The notes under the pieces: model-generated | What the model was told of the DNA's origin: nothing | The model's input: only the letters and a program-made list of their open reading frames with translations | Database searches by the model: none | NCBI GenBank assembly: GCA_019744815.1 | Contig: JAIEUA010000007.1 | Location: forward strand, 1 to 64,000 | Reading direction: 5' to 3' | DNA length: 64,000 nt | DNA from: Phycisphaerales bacterium | GTDB taxonomy: Bacteria; Planctomycetota; Phycisphaerae; Phycisphaerales; UBA1924 | In this document: positions 55,253-63,628 of the stretch, piece by piece | How the letters are laid out: every line of letters starts with the position of its first letter | Numbering within the stretch: position 1 is the stretch's first letter | Program-made: the position numbers and the translations under genes

Positions 55253-57202
55253 ATGAGAAGCCGTGTCTTCGGCGTGGGACTGATTGCACTGATCTCCAGC
55301 GGGACCGTCGGTCTGCACGGCTGCGGCGCGGACGAGAAGCCCAAGCCCCGACAGGTCGCCCCGGTCGTGCGCGACGTGCCCCCGCCCCTGCGCGGCACCG
55401 TCGGCACCGAGGCCACGCTCGCCAACATCCGGCCCGTGCTCGTCAGCGGCTACGGCATCGTGGTGGGCCTCAAGGGCACCGGAGGCCAGCAGCTCGACGA
55501 GGGCATCGCCGCGGTCGTGGAACGCGAGATGGGCCTCCGCGGCATCACCGGCTCGGCCGAGTACAAGTGGGCCGGCGTCGACAGCGTCTCGCCCAAGGAA
55601 CTCCTGCGCGACAAGAACGTCGCGGTGGTCATGGTCCAGGCCGGCATCGCCCCCGCCGCCCCGCGCGGGTTCCGCTTCGATGTGTACGTCCGGGCCCTCA
55701 ACGCCAGCAGCCTCGAAGGCGGGCGTCTGTGGTCCACCGATTTGCAGCTCGGGCTGGTCAAGCCCGCCGGCGGGCCCAAGTCCAAGGTCATCGCTCGCGC
55801 CAGCGGCCCGATCTTCATCAACCCGTTCTCGGATCCCGGCAAGGAGGGCGACGGCGTCACCGCCACCTCCGGGCGCGTGCTCGGCGGCGGCGAGATGATC
55901 GCGCCGCTCGCGCTCGAGTTCGTCCTCGACAACAACTTCCACGCCCGGGCCAAGGCCATCGCCAGCGCGATCAACTCCCGCTTCCCCGAAGAGACGCCCG
56001 AGCGAGCGCCCGTCGCCCGCGGACGCAGCGGCCAGACCGTCGAACTCTCGGTCCCCGAGGAGTATCGCTCCAACCCGACCGAGTTCCTGGAGCTGGTGCA
56101 GTACGTGCAGATCGACGGCCCGCTGGAGCGTTACGCGCAGCGCTACGTCGAGGCCGCCAAGGCCGAGCCGTATCTCTCCGGCGAACTCTCCTGGTGCATG
56201 GAAGCGTTGGGCGAGCAGACGCTGCCGATCGTGCGCGAGCTGTACGAGTACAACGAGATCTCGCCGCGGATGGCGGCGCTCCGGGCCGGCGCTCGACTGG
56301 GTGATCCGCTGGCCGCCGAGCCGCTCGGACGGGTCGTGAAGACCGCACGCGGTGCGGAGCGGCTGGACGCGATCTCGCTTCTGGGTCGCATCAACGCCGG
56401 ACCGACGGTGGACCTCACCCTGCGGGACTTCCTGCAGGAGAAGCAGCTGTTGATCCGCATCGGCGCGTACGAGGCGCTGGCCCAGCGAGCCGAACGGGCC
56501 CGCCTGAACCGGCTGATCCGCGAGCAGTACACCAACCCCGATCCCAACGCGATCCGCCTCAGCCCCTCGGCGCTGCAGGTGCTCGCCGAGTCGGACATCC
56601 CCGCCGGTTCGCTGCAGGGCGTCAGCCGCAAACGCCTTGATGGCGAGTTCTTCCTCGACCGCGTCGAGGGCGGCGAGCCGCTGGTGTACGTGACGCAGCA
56701 GGGCACGCCCCGGCTGGTGCTCTTCGGCGATCAGCCCAAGCTCAAGAAGCCGCTGCTGGTGTCGGCCTGGTCGGACCGCCTGCTGATGGACGCCGCCGAC
56801 GAATCTTCTCCGGTGCGGCTGATGTACCGCGACTGGAAAACCGGCGCGGTGACGAAGCAGGAGGTGGACACCGACCTCGTGAAGCTGGTCGAGTTCTTCG
56901 CCCACAAGCCGACGCCCGAGGATCCGAGGCCGGGCCTGGGGCTGAGCTACAGCGAGGTGGTCGGGGCTCTCTACGCGATCCATCGCTCAGGAGGGATGAA
57001 CGCCAACTTCGCCACCGAGCGCGACCGGCTCATGGCCGCGCTCACGAGCCTCTCGGGCGGCACGCGCCGCGAACGCCCCGAGACGACCACGGACCGTCCG
57101 GAGGTCGTGGTGCTGGACTCCTCCGCCGCTCCCCTCAAGCCCCAGGGCGACGAGGGCCTCAAGCCGATCGTGGTGCCGATCAAGCGCGAGCCCAAGAAGT
57201 AA
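55253..57202 (+). CDS. FlgI-like lipoprotein with HEAT-like C-terminal region
   Basis: A 649-residue lipoprotein; the signal ends TVGLHGCG, lipidated Cys24. Residues about 45-260 resemble the P-ring protein FlgI: RPVLVSGYGIVVGLKGTGG, NVAVVMVQAGIAP, GFRFDVYVRALNASSLEGG, GRLWSTDLQLG. Residues about 300-420 look like helical HEAT-type repeats (RMAALRAGARLGDPLAAEPL, RLDAISLLGRINAGPTVDL). The rest is a beta-rich tail. No other flagellar gene is seen here and FlgI itself is not a lipoprotein, so this is probably a relative used in another envelope structure. GGAGG lies about 11 nt before ATG 55253. A hairpin terminator follows. Confidence 0.7.
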   Translation: MRSRVFGVGLIALISSGTVGLHGCGADEKPKPRQVAPVVRDVPPPLRGTVGTEATLANIRPVLVSGYGIVVGLKGTGGQQLDEGIAAVVEREMGLRGITGSAEYKWAGVDSVSPKELLRDKNVAVVMVQAGIAPAAPRGFRFDVYVRALNASSLEGGRLWSTDLQLGLVKPAGGPKSKVIARASGPIFINPFSDPGKEGDGVTATSGRVLGGGEMIAPLALEFVLDNNFHARAKAIASAINSRFPEETPERAPVARGRSGQTVELSVPEEYRSNPTEFLELVQYVQIDGPLERYAQRYVEAAKAEPYLSGELSWCMEALGEQTLPIVRELYEYNEISPRMAALRAGARLGDPLAAEPLGRVVKTARGAERLDAISLLGRINAGPTVDLTLRDFLQEKQLLIRIGAYEALAQRAERARLNRLIREQYTNPDPNAIRLSPSALQVLAESDIPAGSLQGVSRKRLDGEFFLDRVEGGEPLVYVTQQGTPRLVLFGDQPKLKKPLLVSAWSDRLLMDAADESSPVRLMYRDWKTGAVTKQEVDTDLVKLVEFFAHKPTPEDPRPGLGLSYSEVVGALYAIHRSGGMNANFATERDRLMAALTSLSGGTRRERPETTTDRPEVVVLDSSAAPLKPQGDEGLKPIVVPIKREPKK

Positions 57203-57225
57203 GCCTCGAGACCATCACCAAACAA

Positions 57226-57256
57226 CCGCGGCCGTCGCTCAAGCGACGGCCGCGTT
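57226..57256. terminator. Shared terminator of FlgI-like and nuoB genes
   Basis: CGCGGCCGTCGCT and GCGACGGCCGCG pair in a 12-bp stem with a short CAA-type loop between convergent genes. On the plus strand TTCATT follows; on the minus strand GTTGTTTGG follows. Confidence 0.75.
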
Positions 57257-57279
57257 CATTAGGCGTGGAGAACAGTGGC

Positions 57280-57846
57280 TTACGAGATCGTCAGCCCGAC
57301 CGGCTGCGGCTTCATCTGATGGCTGGGCTGGACCACGATCCCCAAGGGGGCGCGGCGGCCGCTGCCATCGGTCGGCGGGATGCCGTCCTGATCGATGATC
57401 TTCTGGATCGCCATGATGCCCTCGAGCAGCTGCTCGGGGCGGGGCGGGCAGCCGGGGACGTAGACATCGACGGGGATGAACTGATCGCAGCCCTGCACGG
57501 TGGCGTAGGTGTCGAAGACGCCGCCGGTCGAGGCGCAGGCGCCCATGCTGATCACCCACTTGGGCTCGGTCATCTGCATGTAGATCCGCTGGAGGACGGG
57601 GAGCATCTTCACGCCGATGCGTCCGGCGACGATCATGAGATCGGCCTGACGGGGCGAGAAGCCCATGCGCTCCATGCCGAAGCGGGCGACGTCGTAGCGG
57701 CTGGAGGCGGTGGCCATCAGCTCGATGCCGCAGCAGGCGGTCGCGAAGGGCATCGGCCACATGCTGTTGCGGCGTGACCAGTTGATCACTCGCTTGAGCT
57801 GCGTGGTCAGGACCCAGTCATTCGGAAGTGCGGATTCAATGCCCAT
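57280..57846 (-). CDS. nuoB: NADH-quinone oxidoreductase subunit B
   Basis: Complex I subunit carrying the terminal 4Fe-4S cluster N2. The 188-residue protein has [12 protein letters not shown] with the tandem Cys38-Cys39, [20 protein letters not shown] with Cys104 and [20 protein letters not shown] with Cys133, all four cluster ligands, and [20 protein letters not shown]. The C-terminal tail is longer than average. It stands alone between unrelated genes, whereas nuoB is usually part of a nuo operon; the other complex I genes are not in this window. TATAGT at 57884-57889 is a possible -10 box. Confidence 0.95.
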   Translation of the reverse strand: MGIESALPNDWVLTTQLKRVINWSRRNSMWPMPFATACCGIELMATASSRYDVARFGMERMGFSPRQADLMIVAGRIGVKMLPVLQRIYMQMTEPKWVISMGACASTGGVFDTYATVQGCDQFIPVDVYVPGCPPRPEQLLEGIMAIQKIIDQDGIPPTDGSGRRAPLGIVVQPSHQMKPQPVGLTIS

Positions 57847-57906
57847 GCGCGGTGTGTCCGTTCAGAGTGTGCGATCGGATGCACTATAGGTTTGTCAGGG
57901 CGCATC

Positions 57907-57998
57907 GAGCCTCTCGCGCCAGCGAGAGGTCGCCCCGACGCCAAATCGGCCCTTGCGATCACCCCGCCCATCCGACCTCTCGCTCACGCGAGAGGCTC
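57907..57998. repeat. REP-like twin hairpin (GAGCCTCTCGC family)
   Basis: Unit 57907-57932 (GAGCCTCTCGCGCCAGCGAG then AGGTCG) is inverted at 57973-57998 with 24 of 26 matches. Each unit is self-complementary (CCTCTCGC with GCGAGAGG). It lies in the gap between the nuoB promoter and the end of the 274-residue membrane protein gene. Confidence 0.75.
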
Positions 57999-58007
57999 TA
58001 CAGCACT

Positions 58008-58832
58008 TCAACCCGGGTTCGAGCCCGGCTGGGTCATCAGCATCGCCGAGGGGCTGGCCTCGCCCGGCGGGACCTCCGCGGGCGGGAACGCGGTCTTTTC
58101 CATCTCCAGCACCCAGTCCTCCAGCGGCACGTAGCGCAGCAGGTCCAGCTTGACTTCGCTGCCCGCCAGAGCGTGCGACCCGGCCTTGATCTTCAGGAAG
58201 ATCAGGAACTTGTCCCACTTGCGCTTGTCGAAGAGCTCGACATCGCTCGGTGTCAGGCTCGTGCCGTTGGGCAAGGTCAGCGTCTGTGTCGCGGGGTCCC
58301 AGGCGTAGGACGTGCCCAAGGTGCGCAGGAGCACCAGCACCATGGCCGCCGCGATCGCCCCGCACACGACGAGAATCACCCACTGCAGGGGGATATCAAA
58401 CTTCGACAAGGGTTTGGGCTGGGCGGACTTGCCGAAGAGCTTGTCGAGCCGGTCCATCTCCGTGCGGGCGACGTCGGCCGCGAGGTTGGTCCGCTCCGGC
58501 GTCAGCTTGCCGGCGTTCCGCAGCGCCTCGAGCCACTCCAGCCGCAGCTTCTGCACCGCGGAGAGCGACGCGCGATCGCGGGACCGAAGGGTCGTGATCT
58601 CGGTGGCCGGGTCCTCGACTCCGACCTTCTCCAGGACTCCCGGCGCCAGCGTCGCCTTGAGGTATTGCAGCTTCAGAAACTCGGCGGCCTCTTCGCCCCG
58701 CTTGGGATAAATCCACACCGCGTCGGCCAAGGCCCACAGCGCGAACCCAGCCACGATCACGATAAAGACCATCTGCTTGCCCAGCCACTTGGGCGAGACC
58801 TTGGTCCGTTGGATTGACGCGTTGTCGCTCAT
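58008..58832 (-). CDS. Hypothetical protein with two membrane segments
   Basis: A 274-residue protein that I do not recognise. It has one hydrophobic segment at about 20-40 (FIVIVAGFALWALADAVW), an extracytoplasmic helical stretch of about 100 residues (LQYLKATLAPGVLEKVG, SAVQKLRLEWLEALRNAG), a second segment at about 150-170 and a C-terminal domain of about 100 residues (TQTLTLPNGTSLTPSDVELF, RKWDKFLIFLKIKAG) resembling a small beta-sandwich. ATG 58832 has GAGAAGAA upstream; the longer frame to 58943 is not supported. Confidence 0.7.
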   Translation of the reverse strand: MSDNASIQRTKVSPKWLGKQMVFIVIVAGFALWALADAVWIYPKRGEEAAEFLKLQYLKATLAPGVLEKVGVEDPATEITTLRSRDRASLSAVQKLRLEWLEALRNAGKLTPERTNLAADVARTEMDRLDKLFGKSAQPKPLSKFDIPLQWVILVVCGAIAAAMVLVLLRTLGTSYAWDPATQTLTLPNGTSLTPSDVELFDKRKWDKFLIFLKIKAGSHALAGSEVKLDLLRYVPLEDWVLEMEKTAFPPAEVPPGEASPSAMLMTQPGSNPG

Positions 58833-59088
58833 CGTTTCTTCTCGTCCTGCCCGCACCGGGGCGGCCTTCATCCGACGTGTTCTGCTATCGGTCCAGGCGA
58901 CCGGGCCCTCGCGTGCCGCCGCCGCAAAGCGTACGGCGGACAATCCGACAAGTCCGAAAACCCGGCACCGGCGTCAAGGCCGGTTCCGCCGCGGCTCCCT
59001 CGTGCTCTGCCCCGTCGCCCCGCTCGTGGCGAGCCTCTCATCGGTCGATGGCACAAGGGCCGTCTGCCCGCCTCGCCGGAGCCCGCGC

Positions 59089-59559
59089 ATGCGTTCTGCG
59101 ACACTCTTGCTTTTCTGTTCGCTTTCCTGTTCGACGCTCCTGCTCGCCTCCTGCGGCGAGTCGGCCGCCCCGGCGCCCGCCGCGCCTCGGTTCGTTCAAG
59201 AGCAGCACAAGAAGGTCGAAGAGTTCAAGGCACAGCGCGGCATCGGGGCCGAGCCGGCCAAGCTCTCGGTGAACGACCGACTTCTCACCGAGCTCCGCCG
59301 CGTCCGCGCCGCTCTGGCCCAATATGGCGAGACCTTCAAGGGTGCGCCGTGGTTGCCCGGTCAGGTCGAATCGGATCAGTGGTCGTCGCTCGCCTTCGAC
59401 AAGCCTCCGGCCAACCCGCTCTCGCCCAGCAAGGTCTCGACCAAGGTCATCGAGATCACCCGCAAGGGCCAGACCGGGGCCGCCGCCGACCCCAACGAGG
59501 CCGGCTGGGTCTGGAACAGCGTCGACGGCAAGGTCTTCGCCGCCGGCAGCGACGAGTAG
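59089..59559 (+). CDS. Small lipoprotein with pseudopilin-like C-terminal segment
   Basis: A 156-residue lipoprotein: signal MRSATLLLFCSLSCSTLLLA, lipobox LLASCGES with Cys22. A charged helix follows (about 38-80, QEQHKKVEEFKAQRGIG, LLTELRRVRAALAQYGE). The last 50 residues (PANPLSPSKVSTKV, then NEAGWVWNSVDGKVFA) look like the beta end of type II pseudopilins, in which a P-NP-L motif is followed by AGWVYN...G. No prepilin leader (G/F-E) is present, so it is anchored by lipid instead. The function is unknown. No Shine-Dalgarno is evident; the lipobox fits ATG 59089. Confidence 0.65.
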   Translation: MRSATLLLFCSLSCSTLLLASCGESAAPAPAAPRFVQEQHKKVEEFKAQRGIGAEPAKLSVNDRLLTELRRVRAALAQYGETFKGAPWLPGQVESDQWSSLAFDKPPANPLSPSKVSTKVIEITRKGQTGAAADPNEAGWVWNSVDGKVFAAGSDE

Positions 59560-59808
59560 CCGGGCACGATCGAGGCCACGGCAAAGTCCCCGAAACATCA
59601 AGGCAAGGACAAGATATTCCTGACAGCCCACGCTGGCAGACGCCGCATGGAGGGTGTCCCCCTACGACTGTCCGGAGGGGTGCGCCCGGCGGAATCGGGC
59701 GTCCATGTTCTTTGCCGCGGGCACGGCCTCGCTCCGCGGCGTCCACCCCCGCGGGGCTCGTTCCGAAAGGAACGGGCCCTCGATTGGCGCACGAATCGCA
59801 CGCACGCA
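59560..59808. other. Noncoding region before the REP-like pair
   Basis: No supported gene. A small hairpin, GTTCC-GAAA-GGAAC, lies at about 59759-59772 and could end the lipoprotein transcript. Nothing else is recognised. Confidence 0.4.
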
Positions 59809-59940
59809 GACGCCGAGGCTGACGAGTCCGCGAGGAAGCCTCGGATGAAATGCAACATCCGGGTCCATCTCACCCGAGGCGCCGGCCCGCAGCCACTCCG
59901 ATCCGAGCCTTCGTCGCCGAGCCTCCTCAGACTCGGCGTC
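59809..59940. repeat. REP-like pair (GACGCCGAG...CTCGGAT family)
   Basis: Left unit 59809-59846 (GACGCCGAGGCTGACGAG... to CTCGGAT) is inverted at 59901-59940, where the complement reads GACGCCGAGTCTGAGGAGGC and ends GAAGGCTCGGAT. The units match with two mismatches over the first 18 nt and short indels later. Each can fold on itself (GCCGAG with CTCGGC). Confidence 0.6.
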
Positions 59941-59978
59941 TCGAACGCGCCATGCGAAACGCACATCCCGCGCACGAA

Positions 59979-60800
59979 TTAGAACCGCTTGTGCGTCGGC
60001 CGCTCGTCGGGGCTCTTCACACCCATGATTGCCCGCGCCATCGCGACGTCGCCGGCGCGGGTGATCTTGAGGTTCCTCGCATCGCCCGGCGCGATCACAA
60101 CCTTCTGGCCTTGGCCCTCTGACGCAAACAGACGCTCCACCAGCGACGCGTCGTCGGTGCTCGTCAGGTCCTTCTGCGCGTACGCACGTTTCAAGACTCC
60201 CGCTTCAAACGTCTGCGGCGTCTGCACCGCGTACATCCCCGCGCGATCCACGGTCGATTCGATCTCGATCGTCTTCTCGTCGCTCGAGGCCGTGCCCAGG
60301 ATCGCTGCCAGAGGGTCCGAGGGCCGCGCGGCGGAGTCGGACTTCTTCGCCCTCTTCAACGTGTCGCCCACTTCATACCCCGGCACCACCGCGGCGTGAT
60401 GGCGAGCGAGCTCGAACACACGATCGATCAGTTCCGGCGGCGTCGCTGGCCGGGCCGCGTCGTGGACGGCGATGTGCGTCGCGTCCTCCGGCACGGCCGC
60501 GAGGGCGTTCTGCACCGTCTCCCAGCGGTACGTCTTGCCGCCCTTCACGAGCGTCACACCCAGCAGCCCCAGCCGATCCGCGTGCCGCTGCTTGAACTCC
60601 GCGAAGGCTTCGTCCTCACCGGGACCCGCGACCACGATGGCGAAAACATCGTCTCGCTTGCAGAACAGCTCCACGCTCCGCTGCAAGACCGGCTTGCCGC
60701 CCAGGTCCTCGTCGAGCTTGGAGCGCAGGCCGCCCGTCTCGGTGTACCGACGCGAGGCACCGGCGGCGGCGATGATGACAGCAAAGCGGGGCTCGGGCAT
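59979..60800 (-). CDS. ispD: 2-C-methyl-D-erythritol 4-phosphate cytidylyltransferase
   Basis: Makes CDP-ME in the MEP isoprenoid pathway. The 273-residue protein has the nucleotidyltransferase start FAVIIAAAGASRRYTETGG (the usual GxGxRM reads GASRRY), GGKPVLQRSVELF, VTLVKGGKTYRWETVQNAL, AVHDAARPATPPELIDRVF and VQTPQTFEAGVLKRAY with TDDASLVE. An insert of about 40 residues (RAKKSDSAARPSDP, DEKTIEIEST) makes it longer than the average 230. It starts at 60800 with TAGATT 6 nt upstream, as in other apparently leaderless genes here. The partner ispF is not in the window. Confidence 0.92.
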   Translation of the reverse strand: MPEPRFAVIIAAAGASRRYTETGGLRSKLDEDLGGKPVLQRSVELFCKRDDVFAIVVAGPGEDEAFAEFKQRHADRLGLLGVTLVKGGKTYRWETVQNALAAVPEDATHIAVHDAARPATPPELIDRVFELARHHAAVVPGYEVGDTLKRAKKSDSAARPSDPLAAILGTASSDEKTIEIESTVDRAGMYAVQTPQTFEAGVLKRAYAQKDLTSTDDASLVERLFASEGQGQKVVIAPGDARNLKITRAGDVAMARAIMGVKSPDERPTHKRF

Positions 60801-60806
60801 GGATCA

Positions 60807-60812
60807 AATCTA
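60807..60812 (-). promoter_or_regulatory. -10-like hexamer TAGATT, ispD
   Basis: TAGATT ends 6 nt before the ATG at 60800; no -35 box is evident. Confidence 0.45.
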
Positions 60813-60827
60813 GCCCCCAAAGCACCA

Positions 60828-60910
60828 GTGGGACCGGCCTCCTGGCCGGTCGACCAACGCTCGATCTTCTGAAAGGCTGCCCCCAAAGACCGTCCAGAAG
60901 CCGGTCCCAC
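60828..60910. repeat. REP-like twin hairpin (GTGGGACCGGC family)
   Basis: Unit 60828-60851 (GTGGGACCGGCCTCCTGGCC then GGTC) is inverted at 60888-60910 (complement GTGGGACCGGCTTCTGGACG then GTC). Each unit folds on itself (GACCGG with CCGGTC). It fills the space between ispD and the anti-sigma-like gene. Confidence 0.7.
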
Positions 60911-60931
60911 GGATGCAGGACACCGGGGGTT

Positions 60932-62026
60932 CTACTTCTGCGGCTCGCCAAACTCAACCACCAGCGGCAGCCGCACCCGACGAGCCCACTGGTCCATCGG
61001 TCGCGTCCACCACAGCACCTGGCCCGCCGTCGGCTCGCTGATCTCCAGCACGACGCCGTCGGCGGCCAGCGCGTCGACCTTCTCGAAGATCACCCGCCCG
61101 CGCGTCGCCCGCTCCAGGCCGTCGCGCACGTCCGTGATCGAATCGAGCGTCGGCCGCACCGCAAGGTCGTAGCCACCCACGCGAGAGGTCTCGCGGGACG
61201 TCGTTGAACCGCCCCCGTCTTGATCTGCCATCCGGGAGTCGATGGGCCAGGGCTTCGTCGGCACCGCGGCCTCGCGGCCGTCCGCGCGGGCCAGCGACCA
61301 CGCGCCGCGGGCCCCGCGTTTGCCCTGCGCCGCGGGCTGCATCGAAGCCAGCATCGCTTCCAAGCGCTCGGTGTCGCGCCGAGGCGCATCGGTCGTCAGC
61401 CGCAACGCCAACCGCCCCTCGCGCAGCCACGCCAGGGCCACCGCGGGATCACGCGTCTCGCGGATCGCGGCCTCGACCACCGGCGGTTCGACCGGCTTGG
61501 CTTCATCAATCGTTCTGGGTTTGCTCGCGATCGGCGGCCGATCCGGCAGCACCGCCCACGAGGGCACGCCGGCCTCACGCACGCTCTTGCCAGCGATCAG
61601 CGGCGCGTTCCGCGAGGGTGTCATCGTCGCGAGGTAGAACACCCCGGCCACAATCGCGACCGACGCGGCCGCGGCCAGCGTCTTGCGCGACAGGAGCCAA
61701 GGACCGATGGTCGCGAGCGTACCCGGGCGGGATGGGAGCACTCGGCGCACACCGGGTTCGGTCGCGAGAGCGACACCGTCGGACAACGCCGCCAGAGCCG
61801 CCCGATCCAACTCCATCGCCTCGCGGATCGCCGCCTCCCTGGCGGTGTGGATCGCGCTCGCGTGAGCCGCAGACAGCGGCCGCGCCATTTCCGAACTCAT
61901 CGCCGACCGAAGCGCCGCGCGGTCGCGCTGCATCGCGCCCAGCGAGCCGAGCGCGGGCCGCTCCGACTCCACGGCATCGAGCCGCGACTCGTTCGGATCC
62001 GGAGTTGGCTGCACACCGTTGTTCAT
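60932..62026 (-). CDS. Membrane protein downstream of ECF sigma factor, possible anti-sigma factor
   Basis: A 364-residue single-pass protein: about 115 cytoplasmic residues with Ala/Glu-rich helices (AIHTAREAAIREAMELDRAA), one helix (about 117-136, LAAAASVAIVAGVFYLATM) and a large extracytoplasmic part. It has no recognised zinc-binding anti-sigma (ZAS) motif. It lies 21 nt after an ECF sigma gene on the same strand, and this topology and position are what suggest an anti-sigma role. GTG 62029 directly before the ATG is an alternative start. The evidence for function is positional only. Confidence 0.6.
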   Translation of the reverse strand: MNNGVQPTPDPNESRLDAVESERPALGSLGAMQRDRAALRSAMSSEMARPLSAAHASAIHTAREAAIREAMELDRAALAALSDGVALATEPGVRRVLPSRPGTLATIGPWLLSRKTLAAAASVAIVAGVFYLATMTPSRNAPLIAGKSVREAGVPSWAVLPDRPPIASKPRTIDEAKPVEPPVVEAAIRETRDPAVALAWLREGRLALRLTTDAPRRDTERLEAMLASMQPAAQGKRGARGAWSLARADGREAAVPTKPWPIDSRMADQDGGGSTTSRETSRVGGYDLAVRPTLDSITDVRDGLERATRGRVIFEKVDALAADGVVLEISEPTAGQVLWWTRPMDQWARRVRLPLVVEFGEPQK

Positions 62027-62047
62027 CACGTCACACGCCGCCCTGCA

Positions 62048-62728
62048 TCAACCGTTTCGTGTCGAACTCTCGTTCCGACCGGCCCCATCGTTCCCCTCGA
62101 TCGCCTCCCGCAGCGCCTGCCGCGCCCGGAAAAGGCGGCTCTTCACCGTCCCGACCGCGACGCCCAGGATCGCCGCGATCTGGTCGTAATCCAGATCACG
62201 CCCGTCCCGCAAGATGAGGATCGTCCGCGCCTCGAAGTCCAGCGTTGACAACGCGTCCAGCACCCTCGCACGAGCTTCCTGCTCTTCGACCCGCTCCTGC
62301 GACCCCGGTTCCCGATTCGCCAGACTCGACCCCAACGAACCCCCACCAGGATCGGACGCGGAGCCAGCTCCCGCTGCGAGGTCCGAGCTACGCCCGCCCC
62401 GCATCGGCGCGTCGAGGCTGGCGTGCCGCCGCAGCTTCTCGGAACGAGCACGGCTGTAGCAGGCGTTGATCGCGATCCGGGTGATCCAGGTCGTGAACTG
62501 GGCCCGCTCGTCAAAGGTCTTGATCGCCCGCACCGCCCGCACCATCGTGTCCTGCGTCGCCTCGAGCGCGGCCTCTTCATCCCCGGTCACCCGCACGCAC
62601 ATGCGGAACACCCGCGTTTGGTGGCGTTCCAGCAGCGTCGAGAGCGCAGCAAAATCGCCCGTGCGAGCCGCACGTGCGAGGGATGCATCACTCGGGTTGT
62701 CGGGGCCGCTGGGCCCGGTCGACGCCAT
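62048..62728 (-). CDS. ECF-type RNA polymerase sigma factor
   Basis: A 226-residue sigma factor. Region 2 (about 20-100) has ALSTLLERHQTRVFRMCVRV, EEAALEATQDTMVRAVRAIK and FDERAQFTTWITRIAINACY. Region 4 (about 165-215) has LDALSTLDFEARTILILRDG then LDYDQIAAILGVAVGTVKSR, the helix-turn-helix. The linker between them (about 108-150, GGRSSDLAAGAGSASDPGG) is unusually long and Gly/Ser-rich. Its gene precedes the probable anti-sigma gene by 21 nt. Translation starts at 62728 with TAGCAT 6 nt upstream, a leaderless pattern. The regulon is unknown; autoregulation would be usual for the class. Confidence 0.9.
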   Translation of the reverse strand: MASTGPSGPDNPSDASLARAARTGDFAALSTLLERHQTRVFRMCVRVTGDEEAALEATQDTMVRAVRAIKTFDERAQFTTWITRIAINACYSRARSEKLRRHASLDAPMRGGRSSDLAAGAGSASDPGGGSLGSSLANREPGSQERVEEQEARARVLDALSTLDFEARTILILRDGRDLDYDQIAAILGVAVGTVKSRLFRARQALREAIEGNDGAGRNESSTRNG

Positions 62729-62734
62729 GGCACG

Positions 62735-62740
62735 ATGCTA
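62735..62740 (-). promoter_or_regulatory. -10-like hexamer TAGCAT, ECF sigma gene
   Basis: TAGCAT ends 6 nt before the ATG at 62728. No -35 match is visible. Confidence 0.4.
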
Positions 62741-62774
62741 TCGGATCAACCGCGGTCGGTTGCGGCGTGCGTTC

Positions 62775-63569
62775 TCACGGGCAGAGCAATTCGTTGTACG
62801 CCCCGGCAAAGAGCACAAAATCGCCGTCGTCCACGAACCCGTCGGCGTTCAGATCCGCCGGACAATCCAACGGCATCGCCGCATCGTTGCAATCGAGCAC
62901 GTTGTACGCCGCCGCGAAAACCACGAAGTCCGCGTCGTCCACGTATCCATCCGGATCGATGTCGCTCGGACACTGCGGCCCGGCCCGGAAGCGCACCGTC
63001 AGCGGCTCCGCATCCACAAACTTCCCCGACGCGTCCCACGCGACGAACGTCACGTCGTACAAACCCGCGGCCTCGAAGCCGTACGCCTGATCGTGGTTGT
63101 GATCGCCCGCGGGCGTCGCGAACGAACGAGCGAGCCGCGTGCCGCCGTCGCTCGCGGCCAACACGCTGAACGCGCCGAACTCGTCGAACATCCCCCAGCT
63201 CACTCGCGTCGTGCCCGCGATCACCGGCGCGATCGATGCGATCTCCCACTGGAACGCGCCGCCGTCGAGCCGGCCGGTGAGAAAGAAGTAGTCGCTGGTG
63301 AGCAGCAGCTCGTCGCCGCCGAACCAGCCGGTGAGCGGCCCGTCCACAAACGTGTCGGGCAGGTCGTAGCACGCCTTCAGCCCGTTCTTCATCAGGTGGC
63401 CGCCGCTGATGGTGAACGCGGTCTCGGTCGGGTAATACCCGGCCTTGACCAAGATCTTGTCGCCGGCACGGCCCGACGGAGTGTCGAGCGTGATGTGGTT
63501 GTGGGCGAGAGCGTTGGCCGCGCCGACCGACAGCACGCCGCAGAGAACCAATCGAGAAGCAGAAACCAT
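62775..63569 (-). CDS. Secreted protein with two dockerin-like loops
   Basis: A 264-residue exported protein of unknown function. The signal peptide is about 1-22 (ending GAANALAH). The body begins NHITLDTPSGRAGDKILVKA and is beta-rich, with LTSDYFFLTGRLDGGAFQWE and a GDHNHDQAYGFEAAGLYDVT segment like the planctomycete all-beta secreted domains. The tail is CPSDIDPDGYVDDADFVVFA, then CPADLNADGFVDDGDFVLFA, ending LLCP, the same dockerin-like repeat as in the two M1-like peptidases. ATG 63569 precedes the hydrophobic leader; GGAGAG lies somewhat far upstream (about 14 nt). Confidence 0.8.
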   Translation of the reverse strand: MVSASRLVLCGVLSVGAANALAHNHITLDTPSGRAGDKILVKAGYYPTETAFTISGGHLMKNGLKACYDLPDTFVDGPLTGWFGGDELLLTSDYFFLTGRLDGGAFQWEIASIAPVIAGTTRVSWGMFDEFGAFSVLAASDGGTRLARSFATPAGDHNHDQAYGFEAAGLYDVTFVAWDASGKFVDAEPLTVRFRAGPQCPSDIDPDGYVDDADFVVFAAAYNVLDCNDAAMPLDCPADLNADGFVDDGDFVLFAGAYNELLCP

Positions 63570-63628
63570 GGTGCATCGCTTTCTCTCCGGACAATCGCCG
63601 GAGTGGTTGAGTTCGAGATTCGACGGCG

